The notes under the pieces were generated by a model. The model saw only the letters and a program-made list of their open reading frames with translations, was not told the origin of the DNA and did not search any database. From the NCBI GenBank assembly GCA_029721435.1, contig CM056580.1:22810367-22874366 (forward strand): DNA of 64,000 nucleotides, in the 5' to 3' direction. Numbering within the stretch: the first letter of the stretch is position 1; every line of letters begins with the position of its first letter. Positions 58,003 to 64,000 of this stretch are shown in pieces. Both the position numbers and the translations under genes were made by a program. Origin of the DNA: Gymnothorax reevesii (Eukaryota > Chordata > Actinopteri > Anguilliformes > Muraenidae).

Positions 58003-58925
58003 GTCTAGTGATGGTGCTATAGCAAAAGGTATAGGGTCCAGAAAATCAACAAGGGAACTACTCTAGACCCCATAAATGTTCACAGCAAATTTCAAATTTT
58101 ACTCAATTCAAATAAGAAAAAAAGTTTTGGAAAAGTTCAGTTTGGCCTAAAAGTAGTGCTATAGGAATGGTCAGTGGCACCATAACAATAGGCTTGCTCT
58201 ATTATGCACCAAGACACTTACAGCAAAGTTGATCCGAACAGTTTGACTTTTTGCACGGCTCTACTGTAAGAGTGCCATGGCAATCAATAATATTCCTCCT
58301 CTGAGCATCATGAATGCTGAAAGCAGATCTGACAGGATTCCCATAAAGACAGTTTGAGTAATTGCATTTTTAAAAAAGAAACATTTAGCCTGGTAGTGTT
58401 GCTATAGGGAAGGTCATCGGGTTACCAACGTCACCTCTATAGACCAGCAACAATAGCAGCAGGTTTGACATGATCCACACCGAAACAGAGTTATCGAATT
58501 TGGAAATGTTAAATTTGGCCCAGTGGTGATGCTAAAGGAAACATAACAAACCACCACAATCAATAACTTCTTCCTGTCTGCATGCACCAGAAATGTTGAA
58601 AGCAGTGAGTCATGACTGCTGGTGCATTGAAATTTCAAAAGTTAAGCATTTAGCCTGGTGGTGGCATCACAGCGCAGTCACGGGGTAATCAACATCAATG
58701 ATAGCCCTTTGCTGTGCACCAGAAACAATCACAAGTCCAAGAAGATTCCCATCAAAACTGCTTGAATTGCTGCATTTGGAAATGTAAAGGTTTAGCAGGT
58801 GGTGGTGTTGACAGTAAAGGTTGTAGGGTCAAACAAAATGATAGGGCTCATCCTCTAGGCACCATGATAAAACACAAGAAATTTCATTCGATTCCCATGA
58901 AACACTGTCCCACTTCTCTTACGAA
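58003..58925 (+). repeat. Degenerate tandem array, unit about 130-140 bp
   Basis: The landmark TTTAGCCTGGTGGTGGTGCTA (or a diverged form) recurs near 58003, 58143, 58386, 58514, 58648 and 58790, each followed by GGTCA(T/G)(A/C)GGGT-like and CACCA(G/T)(A/G)AA-like words. This implies six or seven diverged units. Old array of a kind found widely in teleosts. Confidence 0.7.
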
Positions 58926-59599
58926 CACCAAGGATCTGTAGCAGCGGAAACCAAGGTGAATCCATTATATTACCAAAAGCTTTGTTTCGGGGACATACCA
59001 GCAGTGAACGAAGTATCTATAACATTGCTGGGTTTTACACAAAAAGCCTCGATGACATACTTATGACATATTTCCTGGAGACAAGCGATCAGCTACTATA
59101 TATATTGGGAACATCACAAAGTTTGGAAATTTAATCGCTCCCAAAAGCCAGAAAGGCAATCTTTGGTCACGCTGACGGAAGTAACATGTTCCATATCTTT
59201 CAAGCAAAACTATTGGAGTTTTAAAGCATGGTTCAGAAAAAAATTCTGCTTTGAATGAAATACTCAGATCTGAACCTCGATGTCCTGTAGTGGAGGCAAT
59301 GTTCTGAATTATGTGCTATCGATTAATCACATTCAAACATCATTTAGAACACAAAGGGGAATTACGTTTTTATGGATGGCATGTTTCATTAAGCAAAGAA
59401 GCCATTTTTATTATTAATGTTATCCTGACCTGTCTATTACATTTCATAACCAGAATATGCCAAGTTTGTCGACTGGCTGGCATTATAAAGAAGAATATGG
59501 ATTTGAGCTTTGGGAGCCCTAAAGGTGAGAATTCTGGGGACCGTACCATTTCAGAAATACTCAAGGTTGTGATACTACACTGACTGCATCCAAATGCAA

Positions 59600-59622
59600 A
59601 ATAAATAAATAAATAAATAAAT
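59600..59622. repeat. (AAAT)n microsatellite
   Basis: About six tandem TAAA units. Confidence 0.9.
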
Positions 59623-60379
59623 GACAAGTCATAAATAAACAATACGATAAACCTGAATAGAAACGCTCAACTTCAGTGGTTCTGTCAACTAACATCAACA
59701 AGTATCTTCCTAGTGGGGGAAAGGGAAACATGTTTAAAGGTCCCCTATTATACCACCAGGAGCATAGCCAATTAGCCATTACAAGCAATTTTTAAATGTG
59801 TCCTTTGTGAAATCACAAGGGGAAGTGACAACCCAAAATAAGGAAGGAACTGATTGGCTTCAGGGCAGTCTCTTCCAAATGTGTTGTCAAGACAGAAAAG
59901 TTTTTGAAGTGGCTTGTGCACACCTTGTCATACTAGGGGCCCTTAAAACAAAATCTTGGATGAGCTTGATCAATCAATCAATCACCTTTATTGCAGGGAG
60001 TCCCACTGAGACCGAAGTCTCTTTTGCAGGGGAGCCCGGATTCCAACAAAACAAATACAACGGTAGGTTAAAGACAAACAGCACAGATAAAAATACACAC
60101 AATTCACAAACAATTCCAGATTAAAGGAATAACAAACTTTAGAATAGAAAAAAAATAATAAAAAATAGGCTTGCAATGCACAGAATACCCCTAAGCCCGA
60201 TGTCGAAGTTTTTGGAGACGCCCGCCCGCCCACCACCCGACCGCCAGCCCGCCCAACCGCACGAAGGATAGCAATACCCCGTCAGCTTTGAGGGCTGAGG
60301 GGTAATAAAATTAGTTTTAAAAAAATTATTTAACCCAGGGCAAAGAAAAACGATGTGCAAATCCTTCCTTAAACTAAAA

Positions 60380-61217
60380 TCAAGTACATCTGGCCTCCAA
60401 AAGTAATATATCCAACACTAATTTCTTGAAGGACACGAAGGGGATAAGGCTGTCTAGCTTCAATGTATCCTGGAAATTATTCCACATGTAAGGTGCGAAT
60501 GCACTAAAAGAGGTACATCCCAAATTTAGTCCAGTCCTGGGAGCCTCTAACAAAATCCACCCTTGTGATCTGGTATGCGGACTACTGATTTTGATGGATA
60601 AGAGCTTAGTGAGATATGAGGGAAGTTTGCCAAGCAAAGCTTTGTAAATAAATAAAATACAAGGTAGCTTCCTTCTTAAATGAAGGGAAAACCACCCTAC
60701 AGAATTATATAATGCACAGTGATGGGTTCGGAAACCATCACCTGTCATGAAGCGCAATGCGCTATGATAGATTGCATCCAGGGGTCTTAAGGTACTATTA
60801 GAGGCATGCCTGTAAAGGACATCACCTTAGTCAAAAATGGGCAATATTGTTGCCTGGACAATCCTCTTCCTATTTTCCAAAGAAAAACAGGACCCGTTTC
60901 TGTAAAGAAACCCAATTTTCATTCTAGGTTTTTTGTACAGGTTGGACACATGCATCTTATAAGTGAAGTCATGATCTAACCAGATACCCAGATATTTGTA
61001 AGACAGAACCTGCTCCATTTGAGCACCAGTCACTGAGAAAATAGAATCACATGCCGTAATTACATTCTGTGCAGAAAAGATCATGAACTTTAAGATCAGG
61101 TGGAACATGCTGAATAACGTTAAAAGCAGACTGTAAATATGTGAGGGCCTGTAAGCATGTAGGAGCAGAGGAATAAAGCACTGCGTCATCAGCATAAAAA
61201 TTAACCTTGCAATTTGT
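60380..61217 (-). pseudogene. LINE YADD box and C-terminal domain
   Basis: NFYADDAVLYS is readable at about 61202-61170. Then follow LSYKYLGIWLDHDFTYKMH, IGFLYRNGSCFSLENRKRIV, and after a frame break HHCALYNSVGWFSLHLRR, LFIYKALLGKLPSYL and a FSAFAPYMWNNFQDTLKL end. This matches the region after the RT palm of L2/Rex-type LINEs. Several stops and frame changes separate the parts. Confidence 0.88.
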
Positions 61218-61339
61218 TACAACCCCAATTTCAAAATAATTGTGAATAAAATACTGACTGGTGTGATTTGAAAGTCATTGCTTTTTGATTTTATTCACAA
61301 TTTCCACTTTGTCCCAACTATTTCAGAATTGGGGTTGTA
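61218..61339. mobile_element. Short deletion derivative of the AACCCCAATTC Tc1 family
   Basis: Both TIR ends are kept (TACAACCCCAATTT and CAGAATTGGGGTTGTA) with only about 120 bp in total. The transposase is absent. TA sits at 61218-61219 and 61338-61339. It is inserted inside the LINE reading frame. Confidence 0.93.
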
Positions 61340-61850
61340 CGTTATGAGCAATGTCATTTATAAAAATCGTGAATAAAATTGGACCAAGAATGGAACCTTG
61401 CGGAACTCCTTTCCTCACCTTTAAAAATTGAGACTGCGCATCCCCAGAAACAATAGCTTGTGTTCTATTTGAGAGGTAGGCCTGTAACCATGAGCATGTT
61501 CTGTAACCAAGACCAATGGAGGACAACTTATTTAATAAAATAATATGGTCTACTGTGTCAAACGCTTTTGCTAAATCAATAAATTGGGCCGGATATCTTT
61601 GTTTCCTATCCACAGCTATGACTAAGTCATTTATAACCAATGAAGCTGCTGTAATGGTGCCATGTCCAGGCCTGAAACCAGATTGATGTGACATTAAAAT
61701 GTTGCTGAAATTTAAGAAGTCGCGGAGTTGTTGTTTTACAAGAGATTCTAAAATCTTAGCCAGGCATGGCAATTTTGAGATGGGCTGATAGCTGTTTACT
61801 GAACTGGGATCACCCCATTTAAATAAAAGAAAAACATGAGCTCCATACAC
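61340..61850 (-). pseudogene. LINE reverse transcriptase core
   Basis: Shows YQPISKLPCLAKILE (finger region), SGFRPGHGT, FIDLAKAFDTVDH (the first catalytic Asp), GVPQGSILGPILFTIFINDI (motif B, primer/dNTP grip). The frame stays open until the Tc1 derivative at 61339. The expected YADD box lies beyond that insertion, at 61196-61185. Reverse transcription of LINE RNA is its known family role; this copy cannot act. Confidence 0.9.
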
Positions 61851-62242
61851 TGGGAATAGACCCGCTCGACTACAACAAGTTAAAAATATTAGTTATTGAA
61901 TGTGCAATCAGTGGGGCTGCCAGATGCAAAAGACTTGGGCCTAGGTGATCCTCTCCAGTGGAATTATTTACATCTATACATTTTCATTCTAGTAGGACCT
62001 CATTAACGTTAAAGTGCCCGGAAAAAAAAAAAAAAAAACAATACTCTAGGATTTTCTGATTTTGCGAATGCACTAGAGTTAAGGTCAGATATTTCCTATA
62101 GTGGATTGATAATTAAAGTTTCAATAAGGTTTCCGACCGCTATAAAATATTGGTTAAAAAAGTCACAGATTTTGTGCTTATCAGTAAGACAACCAGAATC
62201 GGTGTGGATAGAATGAAGTAATGAAGAAGGACTATCATTCAG

Positions 62243-63047
62243 TGACTAACGGTAGTGAAATACCAACAAATCTTCCAAGCATAATCACTGCTCAAGGAAG
62301 AGTAATTGAACTAGTTTCAAGTTACAAGTATTTAGGCATTCTTATTGATCATCAGCTAACTTTTAAGTCCCATACTGCAAATCTAGTCATTAAGCTCAAG
62401 GTAAAGCTTGGCTTTTACTTTAGAAATAAATCCTGCTTCTCCTTTCCAGCTAGGAAATATCTTGTGTCAGCTACTTTTCCGCCTTTGCTAGATTACGGTG
62501 ACTTATTATATATGAATGCTTCTGCACAATGTTTACGGTCTCTGGATACTGTCCATCACTGTGCCTTGCGGTCTGTTACTGGTTTTAAACATCTCACCCA
62601 TCATTGTACTCTGTATTCTAAGGCTGAGTGGCCATCACTGTATGTACGTAGGCGTACCCATTGGTTGAATTTTATTTATAAAACCCTCCTTGGGCTGGTC
62701 CCTTCTTACTTGTCCATATATCTTTTTCCTCATATATCTGCCCCCTCTGCCTGGAACATCCTTCAGAAGGACTTAAGATTGTCAGAACTGATTTCTGTTA
62801 ATGCTTTTGGTTCCATTTTAAAGGATTTAGAACGTGAAAGCATGAAAAACTGTCTCTGTGCCTAATTTACTTATGTATTTATTTTTTTCAATGTTTTGAT
62901 ATCGGTGTGTCATTGTCCTTGTATGAAACATATATGTGTCCTTTTTATTTTTGCTGCCCTCTTGGCCAGGTCACTCTTGAAAAAAAGATTTTAAATCTCA
63001 ATGAGTCTTACCTGGTTAAAAAAAGGTTTAATTAAAAAAAAAAAAAA
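62243..63047 (+). mobile_element. 3' fragment of a related LINE, inserted in reverse
   Basis: The plus strand reads SSYKYLGILIDHQLTFKSH, KLGFYFRNKSCFSFPARK, PPLLDYGDLLYMNASAQCL, THHCTLYSKAEWPSLYVRRR, FIYKTLLGLVPSYL and APSAWNILQKDLRL. It ends with ACCTGGTTAAAAAAAGG and a poly(A) run at 63033-63047. About 30 residues before APSAW are deleted. It is 5' truncated, as usual for LINE insertions. It separates the linker of the minus-strand LINE from its RT. The left boundary is approximate. Confidence 0.85.
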
Positions 63048-63048
63048 A

Positions 63049-63390
63049 CTTGGCAATTTTCCAAAATTTTGGCAAATTACCTTGACTTTTTGCCAATGAT
63101 GAGATGAAATATTCAGATTTTGTCTAGTAAGCAACATTTCTTAGTTTTCTGAAAACCTGCCAACAAGAGAGTGCCTGAATTTCCCTAGTTTTAACCCAAG
63201 CTTCATCCCTTACGCGTAGTTCATTGGATAAAGCAACCGAAAACCAAGGATTTCTTTGCTTTTTTACTTTGAGTCTGTAAACCGAAGCATGTGTATCTAC
63301 AGCAAGATTAAACACAGAAGTAAAATGAGCCAACGCTAGGTCAGTTCTGCAGGTGTTCTTGAACAGAGTGTATTTTACCACGCACTTCAT
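63049..63390 (-). pseudogene. LINE linker between endonuclease and RT
   Basis: Contains NPWFSVALSNELRVRDEAWVK, then QVFRKLRNVAY, matching the conserved PWF...RD.AW.KAR...FR.LRN block upstream of RT in jockey-type LINEs. Reading on across the reversed insertion, the minus strand resumes with HSIHTDSG...DKHKICDFFNQYF, the next part of the same linker. Confidence 0.8.
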
Positions 63391-63600
63391 GGCTCGTGCA
63401 AAAAACTTATAATTCCCTAGTAATCTGTTTCATTCGCTGAATTCTGACGCTTCAGCATCCAGCAAATGCTCACTCTTTCTTCCTCATCTGACCCACCAGC
63501 TGAGCAGCTACAGGACCTGAGCTGGGGTACATTTCCTCAAGGCGTAGTAGCCAACTTAAGTTAGCAACGTACAAAGTTCGTCCACTCAAAGTCAGTAGTT

Positions 63601-64000
63601 CCAGCTGGGCAATTCCACATGAGAGTTACTAAAACAGCAATTTTTAAAAAGTGTTTCATATTAGAAATATATAGGTCTTCATGTAGATGACTCATTTCCA
63701 AATCAGACACTGAAAATGTTTTGAAATATCTTTGACGGTCTTCTCAAAATTTAGATTTGAATTTTGTAATTTTTTTTTAGCTCCCGGACAAAGATCAAAG
63801 GTTATTTTTTCCAAAGCCGAGAACTCCTAAAAGATATTTAGCCATTTCCTGGTATTTACTGTATTTCCATACTGTGGTAGCCAACATATTTGAGACGAAG
63901 TCATTGCTGGAAATTGAAACACAAAATTCCAGTGGCTCATTGTGAAATTTGTCATTATTCAACATAATTCCATTACCAAAATTTCAGTATAGTTCTCTTC
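63601..64000. other. Window end, possible repeat
   Basis: GGGCAATTCCACATGAGAG resembles the ends of the GGGTCATTCC repeats at 52.6 and 57.0 kb and a short match near 17884. No gene was seen. Confidence 0.3.

Larger units (their letters stand above)
59968..63400 (-). mobile_element. Jockey-type LINE (L2/CR1/Rex1-like), broken
   Basis: On the minus strand, in order: linker between endonuclease and reverse transcriptase (63390-63049), its continuation and the start of RT (62240-61850), the RT core (61850-61340), the YADD region (61217-60827), the C-terminal domain (60757-60380), and a 3' UTR ending AATAAAGGTGATTGATTGATTG at 59983-59968. The ATTG tandem tail is typical of L2-like LINEs. It is interrupted twice by later insertions. 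The endonuclease part is absent or unreadable. Confidence 0.85.

Noticed and set aside
40946..64000. Search for rps23, the neighbour upstream of ATG10 in mammals
   Set aside because: No stretch resembling the highly conserved RPS23 protein was seen in either strand, so synteny cannot be confirmed within this window.

Overview
This is nuclear DNA of a ray-finned fish (teleost). It has split exons with consensus splice sites and long AT-rich introns. It also has several Tc1/mariner families, tRNA-derived SINEs, a jockey-type LINE, long CA/TG microsatellites and a GTTGCTA minisatellite, a mix common in teleosts. No species can be named from the sequence.

The one protein-coding gene I can support is atg10, on the minus strand. 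It encodes the E2-like enzyme that joins ATG12 to ATG5 in autophagy. Six coding exons (40942-40814, 38036-37911, 24083-23948, 23030-22933, 2693-2596, 1137-1026) join in frame, with an AG acceptor and a GT donor at each junction. They give 699 nt, 232 codons plus a TGA stop. The protein runs from an N-terminal DEETFRRAC block through [21 protein letters not shown] and [12 protein letters not shown] to the catalytic HPC motif and a C-terminal [16 protein letters not shown] block. The non-coding first exon and promoter were not found.

Layout: 1-1025 is the atg10 3' region with a TG-rich microsatellite. Intron 5 (2694-22932) holds a foldback element 19 nt from a splice acceptor, a CA/CG array, a multiply interrupted Tc1 relic, a SINE inside a minisatellite, two Tc1 copies in opposite orientation, a Harbinger-like MITE, a split hAT-like element and a Tc1 copy of a second family. 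Intron 3 (24084-37910) is mostly featureless but holds a repeat with nuclear-receptor-like motifs and a second Harbinger-like MITE. Intron 2 (38037-40813) is mostly one Tc1 copy.

From 40.9 to 64 kb there is no recognisable gene. This part is a repeat graveyard: a damaged Tc1 of a third family (47.8-49.35 kb), a pair of inverted interspersed repeats around another Tc1 (52.5-57.1 kb), a degenerate array with a period of about 135 bp (58.0-58.9 kb), and a LINE broken by a Tc1 deletion derivative and by a reversed LINE fragment (60-63.4 kb). No new biological system is evident. The most notable points are the complete atg10 model, the foldback element beside its fifth coding exon, and the layered insertions that give relative ages.
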